This document shows, piece after piece, positions 24,323 to 36,604 of a stretch of DNA of 64,000 nucleotides. The translations under genes were made by a program, and so were the position numbers. The DNA is from Chelonoidis abingdonii (taxonomy: Eukaryota > Chordata > Testudines > Testudinidae): positions 200,415,866-200,479,865 of the forward strand of contig NC_133770.1 of NCBI RefSeq assembly GCF_003597395.2, in the 5' to 3' direction. Within the stretch, counting starts at the first letter, position 1. Each line of letters opens with the position of its first letter. Under the pieces are notes generated by a model, which did no database searches, was not told the origin of the DNA, and was given only the letters and a program-made list of their open reading frames with translations.

Positions 24323-25607
24323 ACCAGACTGCCAAAGGCATTTAGTGGCCTGAATATGAAGATACGTGCCAGATGGAATTTTTAAAGGGCTGGAGCAGAT
24401 TAGGTGCTTTTGACAATCCCATGAGGAACCTAAACTCCTTTGAAAATCTGGCCCTAACTCACTTAAGAACTTGAGTCCCATTTTCAAAAGTGACCGGCAC
24501 TTAGCAGGAGCTAAGTCTCACTGAAAGTCCTAAGTTACTTTGGTATTTTTTGAAAGAAATTATCCCAAGATGTTTTAGTATCATCATGCTTCTCTAATAT
24601 GAATCCCTAAAGACAACAAAAACATGGTGCATTGTCTGAGAATAAAAAACTGAAATTGTTTAGAAATTGACCACCTATTTTCATTTTCTAAGTTAACTGA
24701 CGTTCAAATAGTAAGTGATATTTATTGTGGAAAGTAAGTTTGACTTCTTTAAAATCCTTTCATTTTTAAAATAATTGAAAGTGTTATAATAAAACAGGCA
24801 AGGATTTTTTTATTGTTAGTGTCCCTACTAAAAATGGTCTCTAATTAAAGGCTTCAACGCTTTACTAAAGATCTAATCCAGCATGTACATAGGATATTTT
24901 GCCCGTTAAAATTAATCCCTTTTGAAGCGTGACCCTAAGAAATAAAAAATGCTACCACTAGGGGATGCTACAAGTAAACTAACAGCAGTTTCTTCTCTGA
25001 TCTTACCAAATTCTCTAATTATACCTTGCATCTCCAGCTAGGATTTCCTCCTAATTGATAACAAGTGGAGATATTTGGGTGAATATATAAAATATCAGTA
25101 CAGTATTAGGGAATTAATCTTCAAACCTTCAACTCATCATCTCTTTTGAACTGTTTTTTTTTTACATTGCTTCTTATTATTCAATAGCAGTTTCTCCTGT
25201 TCTAAGGGAGGTATTAAATTGTTTATCATCAATTCACAATCACATTTCTGTAGCAGATTATTTGAAAACACCCTTTATTAGTTCTAAAATCTGAGGGGAG
25301 AGGAAAGTGTTTTCAAACCTTTGTCTGCATTTTAAATGACTCAAGCTTTTTTGCTCAATGTTTTCTGCAAAATTTTAGTTTCAGAAATCACATTAGTACT
25401 AGAGTGCGGTCAGTCAAGAAGTAATCAATGTGACTGTGGGAAAGTTTTATTGTTTCTCATGAAAAGCCACCCATTATAGTGAGAATCCAAAAATGAACAA
25501 TATCCATGAGGCAAATAACATCTATTTAATTAACCCTACTGTTGTGGTTTTATTATAGTTTATATATTTGTGTTAGGCTTAGGAGAAAAAAATCTTTTAA
25601 AGAGTTA
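24323..25607. other. No gene; possible old fold-back at left
   Basis: The first ~170 bp contain gattttcaaa-type fold-back motifs (tgaaaatctggccctaac, cattttcaaaagtgac) of the family noted at 17991. The rest is AT-rich and unassigned. Confidence 0.4.
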
Positions 25608-25621
25608 CTTCTAACTCAGAG

Positions 25622-25822
25622 TATCAGAGGGGTAGCTGTGTTAGTCTGGATCTGTAAAAGCAGCAAAGAGTCCTGTGGCACCTTATAGACTAACAGACGT
25701 TTTGGAGCATGAGCTTTCATGGGTGAATACCCACTTCATCGGATGCATGCATGCATTCACCCACGAAAGCTCATGCTCCAAAACGTCTGTTAGTCTACAA
25801 GGTGCCACAGGACTCTTTGCTG
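25622..25822. mobile_element. Fold-back insertion with perfect 14-bp duplication
   Basis: The 201-bp insert is flanked by cttctaactcagag on both sides (25608-25621 and 25823-25836). It begins gtatcagaggggtagctgtg, then a segment at about 25659-25730 is repeated as its reverse complement at about 25753-25822. The two arms are nearly identical and separated by only about 22 bp, so the strand could form a long hairpin. A 14-bp duplication fits target-primed (LINE-type) insertion rather than cut-and-paste. The sequence resembles an abundant reptile repeat whose class I cannot name with confidence. Confidence 0.85.
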
Positions 25823-25836
25823 CTTCTAACTCAGAG

Positions 25837-26284
25837 ATGCTGAGTTTCTTAGCAGTTTGCAAAAGCACCACCACTGCTACATTTATCTTAAAATATTAGT
25901 CATTTATCTTTCTTACTGTATTCTGAACACAAGTTTACAGTTTCTGAGAACAAAGCTTGTCAGACTTTTTGCTGCTGACCTGATGCCAGTGGGCATTGCA
26001 AGTGATCAACACCTCTCTTGCTCTCGTCCAAATGATGTTGTCTTTGCATTTAAAAAAACAACACTTTGAACTCATTTAAAAAAATATTGCAAGTGGCCCT
26101 TAATCCAATGTGGTGAGAGGAAAATTTGTCTGGTTTCAGTCATGATTTCAGAGCTCAGTGTCTTGGCTGGCATAAGAGTTAGCACATGCAGTTAGGCCAT
26201 ATGCTGTGGCTGGGTCTTGAGGTAAGATTCTCACTTAAGAGATGAGCGTTTGTGGGTTTATACAAGTGACTCCTTGAAAAGTTC
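25837..26284. other. No feature recognised
   Basis: Unique-looking sequence with no supported gene or repeat. Confidence 0.4.
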
Positions 26285-26510
26285 TAGGGATGGGAAGATG
26301 GTGGCTAAATCACCAGACTACGACTTGGGAGATTTGAGTTCAATTGCTGATGGTACAACGCATTTCCTGTGTGAACTTGCACTAGTCACTCAATCTACCC
26401 TGTGCCTCAGTACCCTATCTGTTAAAATAGGATTAATGCTTCTCTACTTTAGAGGTTTGTTATGGGACTAAAATTAATGATTGTGTGTCACTATGGTGAT
26501 GAGGGTCATA
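26285..26510 (+). repeat. MIR-type SINE, forward
   Basis: gatttgagttcaattgctga, cctgtgtgaacttgcactag, ctgtgcctcagtaccctatc and gttaaaataggatta follow the order of a full MIR SINE. No insert interrupts the core. Confidence 0.8.
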
Positions 26511-26924
26511 TAAAAACTTATCTAGGTGACCTGGATGATGTGGTGGTGGGGAACAGGCTACTGTCCAGGTCTGTGTGGGCCACCTATATAACACTCTTAA
26601 GGTTTAATAGTCTGGAACTCAGGTATTTATAGATTGATTAAATATTTAGAAATATGTTTTCCCTCTCAATATGCATGGGCATGTATAGAGAGACAGCAAG
26701 AGAGAGTCCAACTCTGCAGTTCCTGTGTATTCAACCTCCACTGAGAGTTCACTGGGAGTTCTGAGTACAAAAGGAATCCAAGTTGTGGTCTCTTATGCAC
26801 TAGTTTCTGAGTTTCCTGTGGACGAAATGTGTCAGACCTCTTCATGTGTAAATTCTCCTTCTAGATGAGTTATCTATCTGTGACATTATATTGCCCCAAT
26901 TATGACAGTATCTGCACACCGTAA

Positions 26925-27192
26925 AATTTGTAATGTACTTATCCTCACAACACCCCTGTAAGGCAGGAAAAGGTTATCTCCATTGTTCAAATGAGGAACT
27001 GAGGCATAGGGAGCATGGCTGAACTCCTGACTCCATTGAAATCAATAGTAAAACCCCAGTTAACTTCAATGGGACCAAGATTTCACCTGCACTATCTTGC
27101 CCAAGGTGTCACAAAGGACACCTGTAGCAAAGCAGAAAATTAAATGTGGGTCTTCCAAGTCCCAGGCTAGTGTCCTATCTACTGGACCATTC
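26925..27192 (-). repeat. MIR-type SINE with 68-bp insert
   Basis: Reversed MIR segments are clear on both sides: gttcaaatgaggaactgagg at 26986-27005 and cttgcccaaggtgtcacaaa at 27096-27115, followed by the upstream MIR part. Between them, 27019-27086 is a 68-bp palindromic unit (ctgaactcctgactccattg ... gaccaagatttcac) of the same family as 37569-37636 and 52287-52354. It therefore looks like a small MITE inserted in the SINE. Confidence 0.75.
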
Positions 27193-27332
27193 ACTTCTCT
27201 GATAATGGAGATATGATCCATTAGCTTACTGGGGAAAAGGTAGAAAGGACTCTTTTTTTTAAATCCAAAGGTCATACTATCTATGGGAAGTTTAATAAGT
27301 AAAAGTGACAGAACAGGTACTGTATGCAGTAT

Positions 27333-27522
27333 AGTTGTAGCCATATTGCTCCCGAGAGACAAGGTGGGTGAGGTAATATCTTTTATTGGACCAACACATT
27401 TTTGAGCTGAACAGAACTCGAATACCTGAAGAAGAGCTTCATGTGGCTCAGAAGCTTGTCTCTCTCATCAACAGAAGTTGATACAATAAAAGGCACTACC
27501 TCATCCACTTTATCTCTCTAAT
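27333..27522. repeat. Interspersed repeat of unknown class
   Basis: gggtgaggtaatatctttta, ctgaagaagagcttcatgtg and gcttgtctctctcatcaaca match the related block at 39275-39380 (ctgaagaagagctctgtgaa, ttacctcacccaccttgtc). The unit shows internal inverted complementarity: ggtgaggtaatatcttttat on the left and aaaaggcactacctcatcca on the right. Confidence 0.6.
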
Positions 27523-29400
27523 AGAATAATAATAATTAATTATTATTATAACAAGGATGTCAGACTGGCTCTATCCACTGAAATCATCAAGAATTAAATA
27601 CTTAATGGTTACAGTAGCATCAGGAGACTTCAGAGTTAATGACCCAGTGAGATTAATATGGAGTGAAGGAGTTACCACCTATCAGAAGAATTGTTTCAGG
27701 CTGTCTTCAGACTCAGGAGGACAACACTGCATTAGTTACATTTGCTGTGCATTTGAAAGGTTTTCTTCACAGCCATAATTTAATTTAAAAAAGTAAGCTT
27801 AGGTTCGGTAGAATCTGAATGTGTCCTATGGTGGCTGTGGTGTTTGACACCCTGTCCACAGAATGGTATATTGGCTGCATTCCAATTGCCAAGGAAAGTA
27901 ATAAGAATAGGATGCAGATGTGGGACATTTTCCAGGAAAGGAAGATGGGTCAGTTAAAATTGTTGGTGTGGAAGCAAAAAACACCCTTATGTTGGAGTGG
28001 ACTGAAATGGCTGATGTGTTCCTCCCATGAAGTAACCCCAGCAGATCAGACTGTAAATTCAACTGCTAACACTGAGGAGTAAATTTTTATTGTACCAGCA
28101 GTTGAAGGTAAAAGGAGATAAATTATTTATAATTCAACTTAATTTTGGTTTGGAAATCCAGTATATATTAAATCCTTGGGTCTTTTAATATTTCATATAT
28201 TCAAGCCCGGGTCAATTTATTTTCTTATTTTTGAGTTCTTTATTAGGCTGTCTTTTTAACTTTTTTCCCTGCTTGGTGGTGACTTTTTCATTGGCATTAC
28301 ACTAATAGGAGTAATAGACAAATGGAGGGGAAGAGACACTAACATGACTGCCTTAAAAAGACCACACTACTCAACATTACAGATATATCCAGGAACATAC
28401 CTCTTAGCCCAGCTAAATTTAGCTAGTAGAACTACTGATTAAACTAATGGCTATTGTACTGTGCAGCCAGATGATCGACAGAGATCAAAGGTCATCATAT
28501 TATATTTGTTTGGCTGGCAGTGATAGTATCCATGTGTATATGGCAACAGATCATTAAATATCCCTGTAATGTTAATGAATATTGCTTATGCATAATTAGG
28601 GACTGTGTTGCATGGAATCTATCCCCTAGCATAAAACTGAATAATTAGAGTTATAATGTATAACTTAGTCCTATTCTTTGTTTTAGCATAGTATTTTTCA
28701 GCCTCTCATGATTAGAGGTGTAATCTTGGAATTACTGTTTGGATCTCTGGATTTGACAACTAGGTCAATACCACACAGAAACAGACAGAAAAATCTCTAC
28801 TGGAAATAGAAGAATGGATGGCTGTTACATGTAACCAAGCACGTACAAAAAGAAATGATAGCAATTTTTGGTAGTATAAAAACTTAGAGAAATCAGGTTT
28901 TGCCTGAAAATTTGCAAATATCCATATAATCATATCCATGTCATAGGAATGCTTTTTCATTGCAATCTTTCAACCAAAGATTTACGGGGCATATTTTGTA
29001 TTATTGAAAGCTGAAAGTATTCCCAGAATAAGATATTGCCTCATCTGTTACAATATTTTAATTTGTAACAAGTAATATAAAATCAAATCCCAGTTCAATT
29101 GCTCAATGTATGTTTTATCAGTACCAATACTTTCATTTTGACCTTTTGAGCTTAGATGTATTAAAAATTTGTATTCTGCAAGATTTTTACCTGCAAGGGA
29201 ACCAAAGGATGAAAACACTCTATTTTAATATTAATGTTTTGTCTTTTGATTGCTATTGTTGAGTTAAAGATCAGTTATTATTCCACCTTGTAATACAGGA
29301 TTTCTGTATTTCATTTTTTTATTACCAAGAAATCAGATCAAATAATTAACCATGCTAGGACAGACAAATATTGAAAGGGGGAAACACACCGGTTAGAAGG
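27523..29400. other. Repeat-poor AT-rich DNA, no gene
   Basis: About 1.9 kb without a recognised repeat or gene. Frames up to 87 codons show no motif. Confidence 0.5.
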
Positions 29401-29403
29401 ATA

Positions 29404-29457
29404 GTGTGTGTTTGTGTGTGTGTGTGTGTGTGTGCACGTGCACACACATACATACAC
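29404..29457. repeat. TG/CA dinucleotide microsatellite
   Basis: A (tg)n tract passes through gcacgtgc into (ca)n and cata units. The alternating purine-pyrimidine run is self-complementary at its centre. Confidence 0.9.
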
Positions 29458-29505
29458 CTGTGCTTCAGATGCCCTTAACATAATATGAAAATATAACATC
29501 TGGTT

Positions 29506-30410
29506 ATAACTAATGTGCAGCAGTACAATTCAATATAACCCACTACCCACAAAATAGGCAGCTCAGAAGTTCACGTTACTAATTTACCCTCCCACTCCAA
29601 CAGTTCTCACACACACACCCCTTAAAATTCATCCCCCCACACACAATTGCCAGACTTCCCAAAAGCATGCCTGACAGCAATATGATCTGTGTCTGAAACG
29701 AAGAGTTGCACCCTGCCTGCCATGTGTAAATGATAAAAAGCAGACCTGGCCCTAGTTTTTTCTGCCTGATCAAATAGCACTGGGCATCCAACCAGCCCCA
29801 TAAACTATAAACCTGACCAGCAAATAGGGAACACATAATCTCAGTTAAAGGTAAGATATTATTCACATCATGTCCTCTGGCTACTGCCAACAGACAACCA
29901 ATATCACCATAGTCTTGTCTAGATTAAGCCTCAGCCAGCTGTTTCATTCATGATCCAATCTCGTCCAGACATTGAATAAGATCACTGATCACTTTAGCTA
30001 GATCAGATAAAATGAAAGCTGAGTATCATCAGCATACTGAAAATTTCACAGCCCATGCCTCCTAGATTGATAAATTTAATCATAGATTATTTGACCTGAA
30101 AGGGGCCTCAAGAGATCATCTAGTCCAACCCCCTGCTCAAAGCAGGACCAATACCGAAATGGCCCCCTCAAGGATTGAGCTCACAACCCTGGGTTTAGTA
30201 GGCCAATGCTCAAACCACTGAGCTATCCCTCCCCCCTCCTGTCAGGCATGCTTTTGGGAAGTCTGGCAATGGTGTGTGGGGGGATGAATTTTAAGGGGTG
30301 TGTGTGTGAGAACTGTTGGAGTGGGAGGGTAAATAAGTAATGTGAACTTCTGAGTTGCCCGTTTTGTGGGTAGTGGGTTATATTGAATTGTACTGCTGCA
30401 TATTAGTTAT
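29506..30410. repeat. Large inverted repeat, 172-bp arms
   Basis: Positions 29506-29677 and 30239-30410 are reverse complements at roughly 95% identity by eye. Examples are gcagcagtacaattcaatat at the left start against its complement near 30400, and cttcccaaaagcatgcctga against tcaggcatgcttttgggaag at the inner edge. The spacer is 561 bp and its right end is the CR1 fragment at 30079-30238. A 103-codon minus-strand frame (29579-29890) overlaps the left arm but has no recognised domain. Either a long fold-back element or a local inverted duplication fits. Confidence 0.85.
30079..30238 (-). mobile_element. CR1 LINE 3' fragment
   Basis: atcatagattatttgacctg, agatcatctagtccaacccc, ctgctcaaagcaggacca and accactgagctatccctccc form the reversed CR1 3' end in its usual order. 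The copy is 5'-truncated and its truncated end abuts the right arm of the 172-bp inverted repeat. Confidence 0.85.
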
Positions 30411-33025
30411 ATATGTACATGTGTACCATTAAATTATAAGTATGGAATATTCTCCTGGCCTCATTTGTTCCCAGGGTTCACTTTTGGGTGGAAATATTTG
30501 CCTCTTAGTCTAATCTCCGCAGTTGAAATGGTCATTAGGAGAAGGCCTTATCAAAGAGAGAGGCCTTGCATTTAGGCCAGAATTTGGTCAATAATGGGGC
30601 TTATTTGATCTCTCTAATAAAATGTTTTAAACCCAGGGTCACATGATTAAGAATGCATTTCCCTCTTTGTCTGAGTCTTATCCTGGGCCAATCTACTTGA
30701 AGTGTCCATGTGGAGTACTACATAGCTGTCATGGAGGGACATGTAATGAATGATAAGTGGTCTTGGAAAAGGCCAAGAACAGGTAATAGCCTGACCAGTG
30801 ACTGAAAGACAAGCATTTGGGGGTGGGTGAGAAGGAGGGGAGGATAGTCTAACAAGAAGATGAGGCAAGAGATCCTGACTGTAGTCTCACCAATGAATCA
30901 TAATTTAGGAATAGCTGTGATCCATGTAAAGAATAGAGGAAGGTATTGCTGCATCCTGGCTGCCAGGAAAAGAAGAAAAAAGGATAAACTGTGTAACTTT
31001 CACTTACTGTAGTGAATGACAGTCAATGGCAAACAGGGTGAGAGATTCAACAGAGTCAAGGATGACTTTAGGGACCTGGAAAAATAACTAAACATGGGCT
31101 TGACAAGTGACCATTTCAAAGATCCTGATGTGAGAGAAAAGGAGATTCACACAAGGCTAGATTACATAATCCTTACTCTTATTGTTAAATATTTGCCAAT
31201 CTGAATAGTTAAAGTAAATGGGTCTAATTGCATGAGTAAGGGCTGAACAATATGACCCATGATTTGTAAGTACATGGAATTTAGTACAAGACCACTCTAA
31301 CACTGAGTGCTGGGCTCTCATGTGAAGCACTGCATTTACAATGAGGCTACATGTAGCCATTAAAAAGAGCTCTTACCTTGCTTGCCTGGCATTTTATGAC
31401 ACATCACCTAAATTACAACTGTAGTAATGTGAGCTCCATCCTTCTCTAAGCTTGCTAAATTTACCCCAAATCCAGGATTTTAATATCCTCACCATGTTTC
31501 CTGTTAAATCTTGAGTCCTGACATCTGGAAATGTAAGTTAATAAAACACAGTCACATTAGGTGAAACAGTTTTGCTCATTGTGGCTCCATCAGTGCCAAA
31601 GGCATCAAGACCCCATTATATGAAATGATTTCAAGTGTGTAATAATGTCCTCAGCCACCACTTTAAGCTGTATCCACCAGCTGTCTACCACACAGAGGAC
31701 TTTTAGGGCAAGATGTGCATCCAGTTAGAAACTCACTGACAGTGAAAACAAAGGGAATGGGCAATATTAGGTGACTCTTTTTGTAGAGAGTGGAAAAGAA
31801 AAGTACAAATTAATTTCTCCAGTAGCCAATGATTTGGAGAAGAAGATAATAAACAAAATAAAAAGCCCTGTAACTTTGGTTTCCTTTCTTACTCTTTTTA
31901 TCCCTCTCATCTCTGTTGGAGATGAGCAAATATAGAAGAATTTCCATGATGAATTTAAATTTCTGCTTTGCGGAATGGCTGGGAGAAGATAACAATGTCT
32001 TCAGACATATTCATTTAATAGAATGCATCCATAATTGTAATTCACATAGGTTAGTACATTTTATTTGGTTTGATGTCTCTGAGCCAAACACAGTTGGCTG
32101 CAAGAATTCTGTACTTAACTTTTGAAGAACAGAGCTGTTGTTTAGTTGCAATTGGTTACAAGCATTTCTTGTTTCTGTTCTCTATTCCTGTAATCAGGAC
32201 AAGGTCTTAAATTACTGGGACTTTGAATCTCTCAGGGAGAGGCAGCAGGCAAACAGGATTAGGGAATTTTAGAAGATTTATATCTTTTCTTTTCTAGGAC
32301 ACACAAGTCTCCTGACAAGATTAAACCAAAGTCTTGAAAGTCATCTGACTGCTCCTTCATTCCTATAATAGGTAATGTGGGTAATGAAGGAGTTAACAGA
32401 TCATACCACACTCTGAGCATGCTGGTACTGAATGAACAGGGCTTCAGGAAATAGTTCAAATTGCTATAGTTACATGCCAGTTTCCCTGCACTTGATTGTG
32501 AGAAACTGATTAGTCTGAATAACTATAGCTATTCTTTGGCTTGTGTAACAAAACAAAGAAATGTCACACCCTTGAGCTAATCCTGTGCTTGGAGCTAGGG
32601 CAGTTTTGTATTTCCATCTACAGTGAATCCTCAACTCCCCCTCATACCCTTCATATTACGCCAAATGGAGCACGTCTAGACTAGAAAATAGGTTGTGTTT
32701 AAAACATGGGAACACCTAGTGTGGAGAGGGAAGTCATGTTTAAAACTGTGTTTTCTGGTCCTTGTCAACACTAGGGCTCCCACCTTCCAGGATGACACAT
32801 TTTAAAACATCACTGTATTTGTCTATCATAGGTGCTATACGGTGTTTGAACATGTGCTGTTAGTTACCATGTGTTAACTAACCCATGTTAAACTCAGTTT
32901 CTCCCATCTTAACAAGCATGTTGTCACAATACACGGAGGATATCTGCATACTTCTCATTTGGGTCACTTTTTTGCAATGACCCAGTTTTGAACACAGCTT
33001 GTGAAGGGACATAGCTATTGTCAGT
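30411..33025. other. No gene; possible decayed MITE near 32665
   Basis: Mostly unique DNA. Around 32665-32900, cgtctagactag and blocks of gtttaaaac and ccatgttaaac in both orientations hint at an old DNA transposon, but ends were not resolved. Confidence 0.4.
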
Positions 33026-33033
33026 TATGGAGG

Positions 33034-33337
33034 CAGGACTGGCGCTAGGGGGTTGAGCACCCTAGGCGCACGGCCATTTCACCGCCCCAGGCGCTGGTCC
33101 CCCGGCTCCGCAGTCCTGCACGCGTACGGTCGGCTGCTTGCGCGGCTCTGGTGGAGCTGCTGCAGTCGTGCCTGCAGAAGGTCCACCGCAGCAGCGCGAG
33201 CAGCCGACCGTCCGCAGGCACAACTGCGGCAGCTCCACCAGAGCCGCCTGCTGCCCCCTCTGGCAAAATGCCACCCCCTAATAATGCTGGCGCCCTAGGC
33301 GATTGCCTAAGCTGCCTAAATGCAAGCGCCGGCCCTG
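33034..33337. mobile_element. hAT-type MITE, GC-rich
   Basis: The ends caggactggcgctaggg and, reverse-complemented, cagggccggcgcttgcattt are inverted repeats. tatggagg (33026-33033) and tacggagg (33338-33345) are an 8-bp duplication with one mismatch. The 304-bp interior is GC-rich with further inverted segments (cggtcggctgcttgcgcg, gcgcgagcagccgaccg). Open frames across it on both strands (up to 106 codons) are by-products of the GC-rich palindrome. A relative lies at 38049-38382. Confidence 0.88.
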
Positions 33338-33345
33338 TACGGAGG

Positions 33346-34311
33346 AGTTGGGAAAAAACTAGCAAATAGAAACTGGGTTTTGAATGAAGATGTGACGTGT
33401 CAAGAACAGTTTACTCTTTACCTCCCAAAGAATGTCTGCTGCCTGTGATCATCCTCCTGCCCCATCACAAATGAGATATCTTTCTGGATTCAGATGCATA
33501 TGTCTGTACTGCATTATTCATGTACACTGCAGTCACACTCTGGAGAGACAGGGCAGTGATTAAAAATGGCTTTCCTTGTAAAGCCAACCAGTTAGCTGTT
33601 TGATCTGTATAAGGAGCCTGTTCGCCGCCTTTGTTTAAATTTCTGCTCTAATGGGTAATGCCACCTACACACAAAAAGCAAAGTACAGTGGAGGTTTTCT
33701 TTCTTTTATCCCTTACATTTGATTAATGTTTCTCACTTCCTGGCTCACGAAGGCTAAGCTGTGTTTGCTGTGATAACGCTGCTCAAACTTTCATTAAAAA
33801 CAATGAAGAAGCCAAATGTGTAATGATTTTTTAATATACCTGAATATAAACAGAACGCTAGGAAGTAACAGGTATGATTGTTAAGCTGGAAGGTTTATGG
33901 TGTGCTTTGCATTATGCAAGCTGAATGGTGTAGGTGAAATGACCTCACCAAGTGTAGTGTGAAAACCTCACTTGTGCTATCAAGGTGATAGGAGAATTAA
34001 CAACCACCAGCTTCCAGGAGTGATTTTACATGACAGGGCTACTGGAAGATTGGAGAAGGAAGCCATTGGTTCAGAAAAGCCTAAATGGGTGAAAAGAAAG
34101 AAGCAAACTCATTGGAGTAAATGGAGGATGTTGTGCTTTGGAGCACATTAGTGCCATTGCAGGGAGGGAGCAGAAGAGCCCTGCAAGAAATATTCCATGC
34201 CATAATACTAGGTAGGGGAACGAAAACAAAAAGTTGGTGGTGCAGTGCACTAGGCTACCATACTGATGAGACTCCACAGCAGACTGGTAGGTAATGCATG
34301 TGCTCCATTAA
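33346..34311. other. No feature recognised
   Basis: Unique-looking sequence without a supported gene or repeat. Confidence 0.45.
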
Positions 34312-34319
34312 GTGACAGG

Positions 34320-34629
34320 CAGGGCCAGCTCCAGGTTTTCTGCCACCCCAAGCAGCTGGGGAAAAAAAAAAAAAAAGTTGATCAGTGGCACTTCAGTGGT
34401 AGCTCAATCACACCGCTCCATTCTTTGGCGGCAGTTTGGCGGCAGGTCCTTCACTCCCTCTCTTCCTCTTCGGTGGCAGTTCAAAGAGGAAGAGAGAGAC
34501 TGAGGGACCCACCACCGAATTCCCGCCAAAGACCCAGATGTGCCACCCCAATAGTGGACAGATTGCTGCCTCTTTGTATTGGCTGCCCCAAGCACTTGCT
34601 TCCTTAGCTGGTGCCTGGAGCCTGCCCTG
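34320..34629. mobile_element. hAT-type MITE with 8-bp duplication
   Basis: The ends CAGGGCCAGCTCCAGG and, reverse-complemented, CAGGGCAGGCTCCAGG flank a 310-bp non-coding unit. gtgacagg (34312-34319) and gtgatagg (34630-34637) form the target duplication with one mismatch. An internal poly-A run (about 34363-34376) is present. The 113-codon frame here is not a gene. Confidence 0.9.
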
Positions 34630-34637
34630 GTGATAGG

Positions 34638-35284
34638 AACTCTGACGCAGTCAATCAGAGCTGTAGAGGAGCCAACAGTTGATTCAGTAATTTGTGATTT
34701 ACTGTTTTATGGCATGAACTGTTGTACAGCAATAAAAAATGATTGAGTGTCAGAGCTGAGAGGCAGCAGCATACTTGGACTGGATGCTTAAGAGAAAATC
34801 CACCATCTGTCAGAGGCTACCAACTGCTCTGTCAGCAGAGCTGTGCTGAATTTTCAAAGACTCAGACCAATAGCCTCTGTGAGGAGAATTCAGCTGATTC
34901 AGGCTTCCATCTTTTTATTTGATTGCTTCTAAAAGTACACTATTTTTGCAAAAGAGTTTTGGAAAGGTGTGATACAACTACACTTAAAAAGGGGGAAATT
35001 GGCAGTAACAAACTATAGGCCAAATTCAGACCTGATGTGAGTACCATTCCAGTGAAGTTACCAAGAATGAATTAGGCTCAGTGTATTGTTCCTTGCTAAA
35101 AGCAGTAGCATCAAAAGCAATCTGAAGTCTTACAACAGGCTGTGTTTGAAACAGTTTGTATAAAGGTAAGAGAGGATCAATCTTGCAATAATATTTATAC
35201 TATAACACACTCATGCTGGGCTTTAAATAATAGAACACTAAATGAATCGTATAACCAACCCTTTTTTATGAGGGAGGAAGGATT
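34638..35284. other. No feature recognised
   Basis: Unique-looking sequence with no supported gene or repeat. Confidence 0.4.
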
Positions 35285-35615
35285 GTTTCTGTGATTAAAG
35301 CATAGACCCAGGAGATCTGAGTTCTGTTCCCAGCTCTGCACCAAATTTCCTGTGTGACCTTAGGCAAGTCACTTGAGGCTATATATTGCCAGAGATTTTA
35401 AAGCAGAACTCTCCATTGATTTTACAGGGGATTTCAGCAAGGGGATTAATGGTAGGAAATAACGTTTAATTTCTTTATGCCTCTGTTGCCTCATCTGTAA
35501 AATAGGGATAATAATACTCACCTCTTCTGGATGGAAGGATCAATCAATTCTATTTGTAAAGTGCTTTGAGATTCTGAGGGAGAAGGTGCTATAGAAGGGC
35601 AAAGTATTATTGATA
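35285..35615 (+). repeat. MIR-type SINE with internal insert
   Basis: Clear forward MIR segments are tgtgtgaccttaggcaagtc (35351-35370), tatgcctctgttgcctcatc (35476-35495), tctgtaaaatagggataata and tgtaaagtgctttgagattc. The stretch of about 93 bp at 35375-35467 (gctatatattgcc ... gaaataacg) is not MIR and separates two segments that are adjacent in the consensus. Confidence 0.8.
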
Positions 35616-36604
35616 TGAGTCAGTCGGTTGCTAAGTTTCATCTAAATATATTCCTTTCCGAATGTAATCTTCACACCAGCAATCACATCCTCAGCTCCCT
35701 CCATTGTTAGCACAGTGCTTATATTGCTACTAGATTCACACCAAATTGGCTGCTCCTTACAATGCTTAGTATTAAATGTGAAGCAACTCAGTCTTTCATT
35801 TTGAAAAAGGAAATACAGCTTCTAAGTCACACCTCTACTGATTAGCAGCAGATACAGCTTAATGCCAAGAAAGCACCTGTATAATTAGTGACCCATTAGT
35901 AATCTGGAATTTATGGAGGACTATATGCTGAGCCACAGTCTCTGATAGAGAGTTGGGCTGAGAAGGGGAGTGGCAGTGACCTTTGGTCAGAAAACAAGTC
36001 TATGAATCATAAGGCTTGACTCAGCCTTGGAAATTCAGACATTTTCTGTTGCACATAGAGAAACAATTGTCTGTTCTACAATTAATAACTCCCCCAATAT
36101 AAAATTATACTCCACTATAATAATCATAACTAGATGGGAAAAGATGCTAGAAAACATTGTAGGGAACAACCCTACAATTAGCAGGGAGGTGATCTATTCA
36201 GTCTTTAATGTCTACAATTCTATATTAATTATTACAATGATGTGTGAGAGAAGTTTGCTTGGGAGGAATACTAGACCTAATATGGTTTCCATAAAAGCCA
36301 GACAACAAATCAACCAACTTTCAAAGATCCAGGATAAAGCGTAATAAAACCAGAATATTAACACCTGAGGCTATAAGTGCTTTACTTTACAATATTTAAA
36401 ACAAAATTAATGCAAAGATAAATCTATAGGATCCCTCCAACAAAATCATAATTAGACTAACTAAATAAAGGATTCAGTCTCCACTGGTGAATGAGGTTAT
36501 AATGAACCTAACATTTATAGCCAAGTTCTTTCCTGAATATGGTAAATCTGTGAAAAGAGAAAAGGGAAGGAAATGCAATTACACTAAGAAAACAAAAGAT
36601 ACTT
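35616..36604. other. No feature recognised
   Basis: AT-rich sequence. The 105-codon frame at 36027-36344 is rich in Ile and Asn as expected by chance and has no domain. Confidence 0.45.

Noticed and set aside
33045..33365. Ala/Arg-rich frames at 33 kb and 38 kb
   Set aside because: They lie inside GC-rich hAT-type MITEs whose palindromic interior opens frames on both strands.
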